Under the pieces are notes generated by a model. The model had not been told where the DNA came from. It saw only the letters and a program-made list of their open reading frames with translations, and did no database searches. Positions 17,544 through 27,278 of a DNA stretch of 64,000 nucleotides are shown piece by piece; positions within the stretch are counted from its first letter, which is position 1; each line of letters starts with the position of its first letter. This stretch comes from Litchfieldia salsa. Its GTDB lineage: Bacteria; Bacillota; Bacilli; Bacillales; Bacillaceae_L. The position numbers were made by a program, and so were the translations under genes. The DNA lies in assembly GCF_900104555.1 (NCBI RefSeq), contig NZ_FNJU01000005.1:214075-278074 (forward strand), written 5' to 3'.

Positions 17544-18677
17544 TCAATTAATAAAAAGCACAATCAATCCTTGAATCACACCAATTAGACCTCCAAGAAA
17601 AGCCCCTAAAAAGGTGATCATTTTAAATTCTCTTCGTGAAATTGAAAGGACCATTTCCTCTAAACGCTCAACCGAAAAAGACTCTACCTGCTGTTTCACT
17701 ATTTCTTCAACACGAAGTACTCTCATCATTTCATCAATTCGATTAGATATTAACGTTAATGAAATATCAACTAGCTTTGGTGCACTACTCATAATCGCTG
17801 TATTATATAACCCGAGCAATTCATGTATTGGTTTATTAGCATACTCTTTGATTGGGAATACCTTGAGCACAGACGATTTTATACCAGAAAGAATAACATC
17901 TCTTCCTACTCTTTCTTCTAAATCTCCAACTGTCCATTCTTGTATCTTATCCCATTCCTTCTCAATAAGCTGCGTTAAAAGATTGCTTGTACCTGGACTA
18001 TTAATGAATTTCAATATCTCTGGCTGAATTTTATCAATTAGGCTTTGCTGTCCTAAAAACATTTGAACCATATTACCAAGCATTTTTCTACTTGCAAAGA
18101 AATCATCAATCATTATCCCTAGTCTTTGCTTTCCCTCTTCACTAGCAAAGTATTCTTCACCTTTTTCAGTAATATAAGATGCTAGTATTGGAATTTTTGA
18201 GGAGACGTTTTCTTGAAAATGTGGCGGTAACACAACCTTAAGTTTATTTTCTTGAAGACTAATCATCCAATCAATATATTTTGATTCAACTAGCCTAATA
18301 AGTTTTTCTTCTGTTTTTCCACCTACATCTTCGATTCCAAATTTATTTACAAATTCATTTACCGAGCTCTTTGAGGTAAGAAATTTGTCAAGCTCATCCC
18401 GAGCCCATTTTTCCAGGGCATCCTTAAACTGTGGATCTAATAATTTATGTTTAATACTCTCTGGAGTTAGTAAGTGTTCAACAACCATCTTACCAAGTTG
18501 GTTAGCAAGTTCATCTCTTCTCTTCGGAATCAATCCTGGTGTAAATGGGAGTTTTTTTCCAAAGACATAGATAGGATTATACGGTCTAAACAACATTTTA
18601 ATGGCTAATGAATTTGTAAATCCCCCGATAACTGCTCCAATCACTGTCATAAATAATACTACAAGTAAACCTTCCAT
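17544..18677 (-). CDS. yheB: YheB: DUF445 membrane protein
   Basis: 377 residues. The N-terminal helix is followed by the signature [15 protein letters not shown]; the long central part (about 40-350) is helical and soluble, and a C-terminal hydrophobic helix ends the protein. A TTG start three codons upstream would abut the ribosome binding site (GAAAGG), so the ATG at 18677 is used. The family is widespread in sporeformers, without a firm function. Confidence 0.88.
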   Translation of the reverse strand: MEGLLVVLFMTVIGAVIGGFTNSLAIKMLFRPYNPIYVFGKKLPFTPGLIPKRRDELANQLGKMVVEHLLTPESIKHKLLDPQFKDALEKWARDELDKFLTSKSSVNEFVNKFGIEDVGGKTEEKLIRLVESKYIDWMISLQENKLKVVLPPHFQENVSSKIPILASYITEKGEEYFASEEGKQRLGIMIDDFFASRKMLGNMVQMFLGQQSLIDKIQPEILKFINSPGTSNLLTQLIEKEWDKIQEWTVGDLEERVGRDVILSGIKSSVLKVFPIKEYANKPIHELLGLYNTAIMSSAPKLVDISLTLISNRIDEMMRVLRVEEIVKQQVESFSVERLEEMVLSISRREFKMITFLGAFLGGLIGVIQGLIVLFIN

Positions 18678-18808
18678 TTTTATCAACCTTTCAAATCTCT
18701 AAATAATTCTCACAAATATGGGTTAATGTTCATACGATACGATATCAGCATTCGCCTATTTATTAATTATAAAGATTGTTTAACTTGTCAGCAAATGAGG
18801 GTATCTGA

Positions 18809-20176
18809 ATGACTAAAAAAATCCAAATTGAAATCAGAGCTGAGTCTGACGAACTGTTTCCTACACCACATACGATTAAAATTAGTGGTCCTGTCACCTC
18901 GCTATTTAAAATTGAACAAGGTCAACCCATTAATCTTTATTGTGGGAGGAATAGTCAGGAAGTTCAGACCGTAAGTATAAAAGAAAGTGAACCAATTATA
19001 TATTGTAGCCTATCTTTATTAAAAAAACTTTCATTACCACATGAATCATTCTCCATCACATTCGCTCAAATTGGCAACCATACGTTTTCCCTTGGGCCTA
19101 TTTTGTGTGTTGTAACTGAAATTCGTGAAAGCAAAGGTGTGATTTCACTTGGCTCAATAGAAGGATACTGTGAGGAGTTGGCCACATATTGCGAACGTTT
19201 AGGTATACTTTTTTATTTAACTGGTCTTACACTTTTCCATGAAAATGTAGGATATATTTTTCAACAAGGATCTTGGAAAAAAAGTACCGTACCTAACCCT
19301 CATGTTGTCCATAATCGAATTCATTCGAGAAAAAGAGAAAAATCCGAGCTATTTAAGCAGTTTTCAACAAAATTAACTGAACTAGAAATCCCCTATTATA
19401 ATGATCACTTTCTCAATAAATGGGAAGTTCATGAAGTGTTAGAAAAAGAAGAGCATCTATCACCTTATGTACCTGAAACGAACTTGCTCCTTAATAAACA
19501 AGTCTTAGAAGAAATGCTTGCCAAACACTCTTACGTATTCATAAAACCAATTCACGGTAGTCAAGGCAGAAAGATATTTAAAATTAACGTGTTGGATGAT
19601 GGTTCCTATGAACTTGATTATACAACCTTTGCAAAAGAGATGGAGACAAAATATGATACGATCCATTCCTTGTTCCTTTCATTAAGAACTAGGCTAAATA
19701 AGCAAGGTTATATTATACAACAAGGTATACCATTGTTTTCGTATCAGGGAAGACCATTGGATTTTCGCTTTCTATGTCAAAAGGCTGAAAAGAATGACTG
19801 GAAAATCACCTCAATCGTAGCACGTGTTTCAGCAAAAGATGATTTTGTTTCAAATCTTTCCAGAGGTGGAGAAGTTAAGAAAATTGAAGAAGTACTAAAA
19901 GAGTCCTTTTTAGAAAAGGACATACGACAAATCAAAAAATTGATGAGTGAATTAGCAACAGAGATTGCCTCATTAATAGACTCATCAATACCTGGCTTCT
20001 TTGGCGAGTTAGGGATTGATTTAGCTCTTGATAAGGAGGGAAAACCTTGGTTAATTGAAGTTAATACGAAACCTTCAAAGGACCAAGACCCAAAACGCTT
20101 TTCTTCCAAAATTAGACCGAGTGCAAAAGCAATTATCAAGCACTGTTTATATTTAGCAAATTACCCCGAGGAGTGA
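18809..20176 (+). CDS. YheC/YheD-family ATP-grasp protein, paralogue 1
   Basis: 455 residues, first of four consecutive relatives. The N-terminal 100 residues form a beta-rich domain shared with YheD; the ATP-grasp part follows. Nucleotide-binding loop: FIKPIHGSQGRKIF, which lacks the second GKG glycine seen in paralogues 2 and 3. Later motifs are DFRFLCQKA and the metal-binding WLIEVNTKPSKD near the end. The family is linked to the spore coat in Bacillus; the amide or peptide ligation product is unknown. The start is preceded by GAGGG, and the next gene begins seven bases downstream. Confidence 0.86.
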   Translation: MTKKIQIEIRAESDELFPTPHTIKISGPVTSLFKIEQGQPINLYCGRNSQEVQTVSIKESEPIIYCSLSLLKKLSLPHESFSITFAQIGNHTFSLGPILCVVTEIRESKGVISLGSIEGYCEELATYCERLGILFYLTGLTLFHENVGYIFQQGSWKKSTVPNPHVVHNRIHSRKREKSELFKQFSTKLTELEIPYYNDHFLNKWEVHEVLEKEEHLSPYVPETNLLLNKQVLEEMLAKHSYVFIKPIHGSQGRKIFKINVLDDGSYELDYTTFAKEMETKYDTIHSLFLSLRTRLNKQGYIIQQGIPLFSYQGRPLDFRFLCQKAEKNDWKITSIVARVSAKDDFVSNLSRGGEVKKIEEVLKESFLEKDIRQIKKLMSELATEIASLIDSSIPGFFGELGIDLALDKEGKPWLIEVNTKPSKDQDPKRFSSKIRPSAKAIIKHCLYLANYPEE

Positions 20177-20182
20177 TCATCA

Positions 20183-21265
20183 TTGGTATCGTTAGGATTC
20201 ATTACTGTCCACCCTGCACAAGAAATTACGTATATTACTGAAATAGCAAAACGCGCAAAGCAATATGGAATAATCGTTTACCGTTTTACTCCAACTAATA
20301 TCGAACCTGGTTCACAGCTCATACATGGTCAAGTCTATGATCAACAGGAAGAACAATGGAAACAAGATACCTTTTCACTACCGGAATTTCTTTATGACCG
20401 TTGTTTTTATGGGAACGACCCATTATCAAAAAAAGCCCAGCCCATTATGAACTGGTTAAAGTTAAATCCTAGTACAACATTTATCGGTTATGGTCTCCCA
20501 AATAAATTAGAAATATATCAAACACTGAAACAAGATAAAGATCTAACATTTTATCTTCCACACACAAAGAAGGCGACATCAAGCCAAAAGATATTGAGTT
20601 ACTTGGCAAAGGAAAAAAAAATCATTTTAAAGCCTATTAGTGGATCAATGGGAAAAGGAATCATCGGCTTGTTCTTGGAAAAAGAAGGGATTAGGGTAGT
20701 TACTCATCAACGTAAAAATCTGATTAAAAAGTTCTTTTCTACGAAAAAGTCAATAACCGATTACTTGGATAGACTTCTACAAACTCAATCATTTCTTTGC
20801 CAGCCATTCCTTCCTATTCAAGATTCTCAGGATTTCCCCTTTGATCTCCGAATATTAGTACAAAAAAATAAGGATGGTCAGTGGCAAGAAATAGGTCGAG
20901 GCATTAGAAAAGGTGGAAAAAACTTTTTAATATCCAATATTGGAAGTGGAGGAGAAGTTATTCCTTTTGAAGAGTGGTCAAAGGGTCTCTCCCAAAGTGA
21001 GCTTTACTTATTAAACGAAAATATAAATACCATTATTAGCAAGCTCCCTAACGTATTAGAAACCAAGGTTCAACGGTTATTTGAATTAGGTATTGATCTT
21101 GGTTTGGCCAGTGATGGGTCGGTTTGGATACTTGATACGAACTCAAAGCCTGGTAGAAAAGTTGTCTTAAGCACCAGTCCAAATAAGACAGAAGAAATTT
21201 ATCAAGCACCACTTCTCTATTGTTTATACCTTTCAGAACAATCAATTAAGACAAATGGGAGTTGA
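20183..21265 (+). CDS. yheC: YheC: spore-associated ATP-grasp protein, paralogue 2
   Basis: 360 residues, the usual YheC length, without the N-terminal beta domain of its neighbours. It starts at TTG (20183) nine bases after GAGGAG. ATP-binding loop LKPISGSMGKGII, then FDLRILVQKN, SGGEV and the terminal WILDTNSKPGRK. The metal ligand glutamate of the family (EVN/EAN) is Asp here (DTN). It lies in a tight operon with paralogues 1, 3 and 4. Confidence 0.88.
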   Translation: MVSLGFITVHPAQEITYITEIAKRAKQYGIIVYRFTPTNIEPGSQLIHGQVYDQQEEQWKQDTFSLPEFLYDRCFYGNDPLSKKAQPIMNWLKLNPSTTFIGYGLPNKLEIYQTLKQDKDLTFYLPHTKKATSSQKILSYLAKEKKIILKPISGSMGKGIIGLFLEKEGIRVVTHQRKNLIKKFFSTKKSITDYLDRLLQTQSFLCQPFLPIQDSQDFPFDLRILVQKNKDGQWQEIGRGIRKGGKNFLISNIGSGGEVIPFEEWSKGLSQSELYLLNENINTIISKLPNVLETKVQRLFELGIDLGLASDGSVWILDTNSKPGRKVVLSTSPNKTEEIYQAPLLYCLYLSEQSIKTNGS

Positions 21266-21270
21266 GGTTT

Positions 21271-22635
21271 ATGGATACATTACAGATAAATATAATTTCA
21301 GGTGAAGAGTCGACCATTTATTTACCCAAACAACTTAAACATCTGGGTGAGATTACACATGTAGCATTTGGAACAATCTCATGCAAATGTAGGATGAAAC
21401 TGACAGACAGTGAAGAGAAAATACTAACTATTTCAGAAGACCTCTACACTACTCTTAAATTACCAAATAATAGTACTACTTATTTAATTGTCCATGAAAA
21501 TACTCTGTATTTAGGTCCACTAGTTGGGATTTTTACTGCAGGATTTACGGATAGCTTATTGAGACCTATTGGTGAAAGATCGATCTTTTTTTCTAAACTA
21601 CTTTCTGCGGAGAAAGCTGTAGGTGCGATTCCCTTTGTATTTGGTGCACACCACATTGACTGGGAAAATGGATTAATAACTGGTTTATTTTATCTAAAAG
21701 ATGGTTGGAAAAAGATTGAAGTCCCTTTCCCAAATGTTATTTATGATCGTTTGCCCAACCGAAGAATTGAAAATCATCAAGCCTTAAAAAAAGTGAAAGA
21801 AAAACTAACTCAAGAGTATTTAATTCCATGGTTTAACCCAGGGTTCTTTGATAAATGGGAAATACACCAATTATTAATGAATGTTGATAACGTCTCTTCC
21901 TTTTTACCTGAAACACATAAAAATCCAAACTTTGCATTGATTGAGACAATGTTATCTAAATATCAACATGTTTACTTAAAACCAGCAAATGGGAGTCTTG
22001 GCCTGGGCGTATTCCAAATTATTTATTCACGTGAAGAAGAAGCTTATTATTGTAGGTTTAAAGATGTTGAGACGCAAAAAAATCGTCTCCAAAAGTATTC
22101 ATCACTTGAAGCACTGATCAACTTTTTATTTAGAAAAAAACAACTCAAACATTATATTGTTCAACAAGGGATTACCCTTCTAAGAACCGATCATAAGACC
22201 ATTGATTTCCGTGTTCATACGAATAAAAACAAGGAAGGAAAGTGGCAGTTAAGTGTCATTGCTGGGAAAATTGCCGGTAGAGGAAGTGTTACAACCCATA
22301 TTAATAGTGGTGGTGTTGTAAAAACGTTAGATGAAATATTCACTGATACAAAAGAATGTCAGGAAATAACACAAAAACTAGCACATACAGCTTTGGCTCT
22401 AAGTAAAGCAATTGATAGCAAAATTGTTGGGACGATTGGAGAGATTGGTTTCGATTTAGGTATTGATAAGCAAGGAAATATATGGGTTTTTGAAGCTAAT
22501 TCTAAGCCAGGTCGATCCATTTTTGCACATCCAAGATTACGTGAAAATGATCTGTTAACAAGGAAATTATTTCTTCAATATGCCATTCATTTAACTGAAA
22601 CTACGATAAAAAAGCCAGAGGAAGTTCATCAATGA
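21271..22635 (+). CDS. yheD: YheD: spore-coat-associated ATP-grasp protein, paralogue 3
   Basis: 454 residues. An in-frame TTG at 21262 sits directly on the GGGAG ribosome binding site, so the ATG at 21271 is preferred. N-terminal beta domain (1-100) as in paralogue 1. ATP-grasp loop LKPANGSLGLGVF, IDFRVHTNK, SGGVVKTL, and WVFEANSKPGRS near the end. YheD is reported to localise to the B. subtilis forespore coat; the reaction is unknown. The stop overlaps the next start by four bases. Confidence 0.88.
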   Translation: MDTLQINIISGEESTIYLPKQLKHLGEITHVAFGTISCKCRMKLTDSEEKILTISEDLYTTLKLPNNSTTYLIVHENTLYLGPLVGIFTAGFTDSLLRPIGERSIFFSKLLSAEKAVGAIPFVFGAHHIDWENGLITGLFYLKDGWKKIEVPFPNVIYDRLPNRRIENHQALKKVKEKLTQEYLIPWFNPGFFDKWEIHQLLMNVDNVSSFLPETHKNPNFALIETMLSKYQHVYLKPANGSLGLGVFQIIYSREEEAYYCRFKDVETQKNRLQKYSSLEALINFLFRKKQLKHYIVQQGITLLRTDHKTIDFRVHTNKNKEGKWQLSVIAGKIAGRGSVTTHINSGGVVKTLDEIFTDTKECQEITQKLAHTALALSKAIDSKIVGTIGEIGFDLGIDKQGNIWVFEANSKPGRSIFAHPRLRENDLLTRKLFLQYAIHLTETTIKKPEEVHQ

Positions 22636-23825
22636 TTCAAGTTTACTATGACCCAACAAAAAAAAACTGGTATCATCAATTACAATCACAGAAATTTACG
22701 TGGGGAAAGGAAAAGAAAGTCATTTCCTATTTCGGGGGCAATGTGAAAACAATGCTCCCTTTCTCTATATCCGAAAATAGTGGAAGACTAAGCCCAATTG
22801 TTGGAATTTTAGCAGGGAATTCTAAGACTAAAACGACATTTAGTGGTAATGCAGCTACCTTCATTCGGATACAGAAAGAACTGGAAAAACAAGGATCTTT
22901 ATGTGTAGTGTTCACACCATCATCAGTAGGAGCTAGCGAAGTAAATGGATTTTATTATCTTAGAAAAGTTAAAAAATGGGTACGAATTAAAACACCGTTA
23001 CCTGATATCGTGTACAATCGAATACCTTATCGGAAAATGGAAAAGGACTTTGACTATTCACAATTACTAACACTATTAGAACAAAAGAACATCCCATATT
23101 TTAACCCCTCCTTTTTCTCGAAATGGTCTGTTTATCAGTCATTGAGACAAAATCCAAAAATACAGAGCTATCTTCCTGACACAACCCTATATTCATTAGA
23201 TTCCTTGATTATGATGATTGAGAAATATAAATGTGTCTACCTTAAATCAGACCAAGGTCATAAAGGAAAAGGTCTTTTTAGGATAAGAAAACACAATCAC
23301 GGCTTTTCGCTTGCTTCCTTAGACCAACAACTGCACTTCAATAGCCTAATTGAACTAGATAACTACTTAGGTCCCTTCTTAGAAAAAGATAAGTACTTAG
23401 TGCAAGAATCAATTGTCTCTGATACGTTCGAATCTAAACGGTATGATATTCGTATTCTAGTTCATCTAAGTCATGATAATCACTACCGGATAAGTGGTAC
23501 TGGGATTAGATTGTCTGGAAAAAACGATCTTACTACACATGTTCCTAACGGGGGAAAAATTATAAGTTTATCTATTGTTGAAGATCGTATTAATGAAAAG
23601 CTACTAAGCAACATTGTGGAGGAAATTGGCCATCAACTAAGTAAAGATTTAAAAGCATCAATTGGTGAGTTTTCCGTTGACATTGGGAAAACTCCTAAAA
23701 ATGACTATTATATATTCGAGGTCAATTCCAAACCAATGGTCTTCGATGAACCTCATATTAGAAATGACGGTTTAGCTAATCTAATAGCCTTCCTAATTAC
23801 ACAAGCGAAGGATTATCAAAACTAG
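22632..23825 (+). CDS. YheC/YheD-family ATP-grasp protein, paralogue 4
   Basis: 397 residues. The start overlaps paralogue 3 (ATGA), with GAGGAAG ahead of it. The N-terminal domain is shorter than in YheD. The ATP loop is diverged, LKSDQGHKGKGLF, with Ser in place of the usual Pro; YDIRILVHLS, PNGGK and the final YIFEVNSKPMVF are recognisable. It is the most diverged of the four, which suggests its own substrate or partial decay. Confidence 0.84.
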   Translation: MIQVYYDPTKKNWYHQLQSQKFTWGKEKKVISYFGGNVKTMLPFSISENSGRLSPIVGILAGNSKTKTTFSGNAATFIRIQKELEKQGSLCVVFTPSSVGASEVNGFYYLRKVKKWVRIKTPLPDIVYNRIPYRKMEKDFDYSQLLTLLEQKNIPYFNPSFFSKWSVYQSLRQNPKIQSYLPDTTLYSLDSLIMMIEKYKCVYLKSDQGHKGKGLFRIRKHNHGFSLASLDQQLHFNSLIELDNYLGPFLEKDKYLVQESIVSDTFESKRYDIRILVHLSHDNHYRISGTGIRLSGKNDLTTHVPNGGKIISLSIVEDRINEKLLSNIVEEIGHQLSKDLKASIGEFSVDIGKTPKNDYYIFEVNSKPMVFDEPHIRNDGLANLIAFLITQAKDYQN

Positions 23826-23901
23826 ATTTTCTTTACACATAAATTACCATTATTGATTCTCTGGCTTTAATCAAACAATAAATGTTAAAGGGGGATTTCT
23901 A

Positions 23902-24087
23902 ATGGCTTCTTATAATAATAAAGAACGTGAAGATTTACCTAATGAAGGTAGGGAAAAAGCATTAATCGATATTGAGCGGTTCATTGATGACGGCCTAGCA
24001 GGTGGAACTGTGAACCGATATCATGGATCTACAAACATCGAAGAAGCACGGGATTTACCACACGAAGACCCACCAAACGAAGGATAA
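23902..24087 (+). CDS. Small hydrophilic protein of unknown function
   Basis: 61 residues with a strong AAAGGGGG site nine bases before the ATG. It is acidic and has a repeated motif: EDLPNEG near residue 11 and RDLPHEDPPNEG at the end. No membrane helix or signal. I do not recognise the family. It lies 76 bases after the ATP-grasp operon and may be its last member; a spore role is only a guess from context. Confidence 0.65.
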   Translation: MASYNNKEREDLPNEGREKALIDIERFIDDGLAGGTVNRYHGSTNIEEARDLPHEDPPNEG

Positions 24088-24150
24088 AATAATCGTACAA
24101 ATAAGGATGAGACAAAACCAAGTCTCTCCTTATTTTTTTTGTTATAATAA

Positions 24151-24325
24151 AAAGAAAAGCGCAAGGTGCCCGCTTATCGGCGACAGGCATAAGACGAGCC
24201 GGCTTGAAGGTTGCTTTTTAACCTTCTAGACGGATTGGCTTATGACCCCGAGCCGATGGCACCTGGAGCTAGACAATAAGAAAAGCGCAAGGTGCCTGTT
24301 CAGCCCCGACAGGCATAAGACGAAT
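24151..24325 (+). repeat. Intergenic hairpin repeat, family B: full copy plus half copy
   Basis: A full copy (24151-24277) begins AAGAAAAGCGCAAGGTGCC and ends GGCACCTGGAGCTAGACA with its own inner stem (TAAGACGAGCC ... GGCTTATG). A second copy starts at 24280 and stops after GACAGGCATAAGACGA, i.e. only the 5' half, six bases before the ribosome binding site region of the next gene. Confidence 0.85.
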
Positions 24326-24346
24326 ACTATAGAGGAGAAATGGTTT

Positions 24347-25255
24347 ATGTTAGAAAAATTAAAAAATCATTACAAAGATGCGTTTGTCCTTGGGTATACT
24401 GTTGACTTGAAAAATCTTTATCAATGGTATGTTTCTGATGAAGGAATTACATTTGGGTTGGATATAAAAAAGATATCTGAGCGTGAACGGTCCCTACTAT
24501 CAACTTTATTTACACCTATTGAACAGCGAACAATCCAAATGAATGAAGAACAGAAATCGTGGTTTAATTTTCTCTTTGGCTCACAAGATTCTGTAATAAT
24601 TAACAAGAACTACCAAACCTGCCGATTTATCCATTTTCAAACAAATAAGCCAATTACAGAGCCTACTGATTTTAGCGAAGCTTTACAGGCTATGTTTCCT
24701 TATACCATTAATATCTTGTGGGAAAATGATCGTCATGGAATCGTAATTGATACACATTTTGACCAAAAGGAAGATTTTCAAGTCAACTTTGAAGAAATCT
24801 CCGATACCATCACAACTGACTTCTACATAACCATTCGTTTTTTTATTGGACAAGTCTATCCTTTTCACAAAGGTCTAAAAGAGGATTTTCTGTGGGAAAA
24901 AACTTGTTTTAATAAATCGCTTCAATTTCTGTCTAAACGTACTACCTTTCGTTTACATGAGGTTCTACCCTATATAATTCTTGAGGAACTAAACCCCCTC
25001 TTAAAGCAAAAGCTAACAGACTCTGTATTACAAGAATTACATTCAGATAAAGAACTACTTGACACCGTGAAAGTATTTTTGGAAAGCAATTTAAATGTTA
25101 GTTTAGCAGCAAAAAAACTGTACATGCATCGCAATAGTCTACAGTATCGCATAGACAAATTCATTGAAAAAACAGGGATTGATATTAAGCACTTTCAAGG
25201 TGCAATCACGACATACTTAGCCATTATAAATCAAGAACAATTCTTAGATTCGTAG
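24347..25255 (+). CDS. PucR/CdaR-family transcriptional regulator (YxkF-like)
   Basis: 302 residues. The C-terminal 60 residues form the PucR helix-turn-helix: VFLESNLNVSLAAKKLYMHRNSLQYRIDKFIEKTG. The start at 24347 follows GAGGAG; a longer frame reaching back to 24242 lies wholly inside the repeat and is rejected. In B. subtilis a similar gene (yxkF) sits beside msmX, and here msmX follows 121 bases downstream, so regulation of the sugar-transport ATPase is a reasonable inference. The N-terminal 230 residues have no recognised sensor domain. Confidence 0.85.
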   Translation: MLEKLKNHYKDAFVLGYTVDLKNLYQWYVSDEGITFGLDIKKISERERSLLSTLFTPIEQRTIQMNEEQKSWFNFLFGSQDSVIINKNYQTCRFIHFQTNKPITEPTDFSEALQAMFPYTINILWENDRHGIVIDTHFDQKEDFQVNFEEISDTITTDFYITIRFFIGQVYPFHKGLKEDFLWEKTCFNKSLQFLSKRTTFRLHEVLPYIILEELNPLLKQKLTDSVLQELHSDKELLDTVKVFLESNLNVSLAAKKLYMHRNSLQYRIDKFIEKTGIDIKHFQGAITTYLAIINQEQFLDS

Positions 25256-25376
25256 ACATGCACGAAAGCACTTTCATTTCTTTGTGCAACGTTTACATAT
25301 ACGATAATAGGCCGATTACGCTAAACTATGGTTATAAAGAAAACGATTTCAAAACAAAATCATAGGAGGCACTAAA

Positions 25377-26474
25377 ATGGCTGAACTTAAATTACAAAAC
25401 ATTTATAAAATTTATGACAAAGATGTAACTGCAGTAACTGATTTTAACCTTCACATTCAAGATAAAGAATTTATCGTATTCGTAGGACCATCTGGTTGTG
25501 GTAAATCAACTACTTTACGTATGATTGCTGGATTAGAAGAAATTTCACAAGGAGATTTCTACATTGATGACAAGCGTGTTAACGATGTAGCTCCAAAAGA
25601 CCGTGACATCGCGATGGTGTTCCAGAACTATGCATTATATCCACATATGAATGTTTATGATAATATGGCATTTGGTCTTAAACTACGTAAGTTTCCTAAA
25701 GCGGAAATCGATCAACGCGTAAAAAATGCTGCTAATATTCTTGGTCTGACAGAATATTTAGATCGTAAGCCAAAAGCGTTATCTGGTGGACAACGTCAGC
25801 GTGTTGCACTTGGTCGTGCAATCGTTCGTGATGCAAAGGTTTTCTTAATGGATGAGCCTTTATCAAACCTTGATGCAAAGCTTCGTGTAGCGATGCGTGC
25901 TGAAATTTCAAAGCTTCACCAACGTCTTCAAACAACAACTATTTATGTAACGCATGACCAAACTGAAGCGATGACAATGGCTACTCGTCTTGTTGTTATG
26001 AAGGATGGTATTATCCAACAAGTTGGAGCTCCAAAAGAAGTTTATGATAACCCAGAAAACGTATTCGTTGCTGGATTCATCGGTTCACCTGCAATGAACT
26101 TCTTCACAGGTACTCTAAAAGACAATAACTTCGTTACTGGTAATGTTACAGTTGCTGTACCAGAAGGCAAAATGAAAGTGTTACGTGATCGTGGGTACTC
26201 AAACAAAGAAGTAGTTCTTGGTATTAGACCAGAGGACATTCATGATGAGCCAGTATTCATTGATGCTTCTAAAAACACAACAGTTACAGCTAAAATCGAA
26301 GTTGCAGAACTGATGGGTGCTGAAACAATGTTATACTCTCAAGTAGCTGGACAAGAATTCGTTGCTCGTGTTGATTCTCGTACAGATATTAAACCAGGTC
26401 AAGAATTAGCCTTAGCATTTGATATGAACAAAGTTCATTTCTTCGATGCTGAAACAGAAGAAAGAATCCGTTAA
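25377..26474 (+). CDS. msmX: MsmX: shared ATPase of carbohydrate ABC importers
   Basis: 365 residues. Walker A GPSGCGKST (37-45), Q-loop at 83, signature LSGGQRQR (135-142), Walker B FLMDEP (156-161), H-loop THDQTEA, and a C-terminal TOBE/OB region with GIRPEDIH. MsmX-type ATPases serve several sugar importers that lack their own ATPase, e.g. maltodextrin and arabino-oligosaccharide systems. No permease or binding-protein genes lie nearby, consistent with a shared subunit. The ribosome binding site is TAGGAGG. Codon usage is more biased than in neighbours, suggesting high expression. Confidence 0.95.
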   Translation: MAELKLQNIYKIYDKDVTAVTDFNLHIQDKEFIVFVGPSGCGKSTTLRMIAGLEEISQGDFYIDDKRVNDVAPKDRDIAMVFQNYALYPHMNVYDNMAFGLKLRKFPKAEIDQRVKNAANILGLTEYLDRKPKALSGGQRQRVALGRAIVRDAKVFLMDEPLSNLDAKLRVAMRAEISKLHQRLQTTTIYVTHDQTEAMTMATRLVVMKDGIIQQVGAPKEVYDNPENVFVAGFIGSPAMNFFTGTLKDNNFVTGNVTVAVPEGKMKVLRDRGYSNKEVVLGIRPEDIHDEPVFIDASKNTTVTAKIEVAELMGAETMLYSQVAGQEFVARVDSRTDIKPGQELALAFDMNKVHFFDAETEERIR

Positions 26475-26503
26475 TAGGCCCCCTTATTAATTGATATATA
26501 TAT

Positions 26504-26542
26504 AACAAGGGACTGCACATTTAATATGTGCAGTCCCTTGTT
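26504..26542. terminator. Bidirectional terminator between msmX and the zinc-ribbon gene
   Basis: Arms AACAAGGGACTGCACAT and ATGTGCAGTCCCTTGTT form a 17-bp perfect stem with a 5-nt loop. It lies between two convergent genes and touches the stop codon of the minus-strand gene. Confidence 0.9.
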
Positions 26543-26784
26543 TATTCCTGTATTAATTTAATTTCTGACAACGAACAATTCTCACAGTAAAATAAATGCG
26601 CACATTTGTGTTCACTAAGTGTTGTTGCAAATCCATCAATTTGTTTCATTCCATCTATCTCCATATAGGCACTGTAATCATCAAAGTAATCAATTACTCT
26701 CCCACCGTCCATTAATTGCTGACCACAAGTAACACAATGGAAATCAGCTGTTTCAAAGCCATTGCAAAGCGGACAAATGTACAT
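26542..26784 (-). CDS. Small zinc-ribbon protein, function unknown
   Basis: 80 residues from the ATG at 26784 (a start four codons upstream would touch the AAGG of the ribosome binding site). MYICPLCNGF and CVTCGQQL give a four-cysteine zinc ribbon; a second pair, YCENC, lies near the C-terminus together with HKCAHLF. No family was recognised beyond this. It is single, convergent with msmX. Confidence 0.7.
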   Translation of the reverse strand: MYICPLCNGFETADFHCVTCGQQLMDGGRVIDYFDDYSAYMEIDGMKQIDGFATTLSEHKCAHLFYCENCSLSEIKLIQE

Positions 26785-26861
26785 AATGGCTACCATCCTT
26801 CTTTTATTAAGGCTGTTATCTAAAAGATTGTTGTTTTAAGACTTATTTACTTTGGTAGAGC

Positions 26862-26995
26862 TCGTTGATTGGAACGGAAGGTATGTGACTCCTGCGGGAT
26901 GCGCAGGAAGGATGAGACCCCACAGGAGCTTGGCGACGATAGGTTCATCCCTGCACCAAGGAAAGCACATACCTGGAGTGCAAATCAACCTAACC
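26862..26995 (+). repeat. Intergenic inverted-repeat element, family A-like (diverged)
   Basis: Ends GTTGATTGGAACGGAAGGTA and the complementary TACCTGGAGTGCAAATCAAC enclose GACTCCTGCGGGATG and GAGACCCCACAGGAGC blocks like those in family A. About 134 bp, non-coding. Confidence 0.75.
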
Positions 26996-27248
26996 TAGTC
27001 AAATAGCAACATTTTACGATAACAGCTTTTATTAATAACTACATTACTATTTTAAGACGTACCGTTCACTCTATGTATGATTATTAAAGGAATCATTTTC
27101 CATTATATTTTTTGAATAGATTTCGCCTTCTCCTGCCATAATACTTATTACACGCAGGGGAATTAAATAAATTAAATCAATTAAATCAATGAGCATTTAG
27201 CACCCCCAGGAAAGGCGTTTAAAACTTAAAAAAAAAAATAAAAAAAAG

Positions 27249-27278
27249 TGAATAAAAAATAAAAAATTACACATTCTA
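27249..27278 (+). promoter_or_regulatory. Sigma-G-type promoter of the SASP gene
   Basis: TGAATA (27249-27254), 17-bp spacer, CATTCTA (27272-27278). Both boxes fit the forespore sigma-G consensus, and a SASP gene starts 120 bases downstream. Confidence 0.7.

Noticed and set aside
24242..24346. N-terminal extension of the PucR-type regulator
   Set aside because: The extra 35 codons lie inside repeat family B; GAGGAG directly precedes the ATG at 24347.
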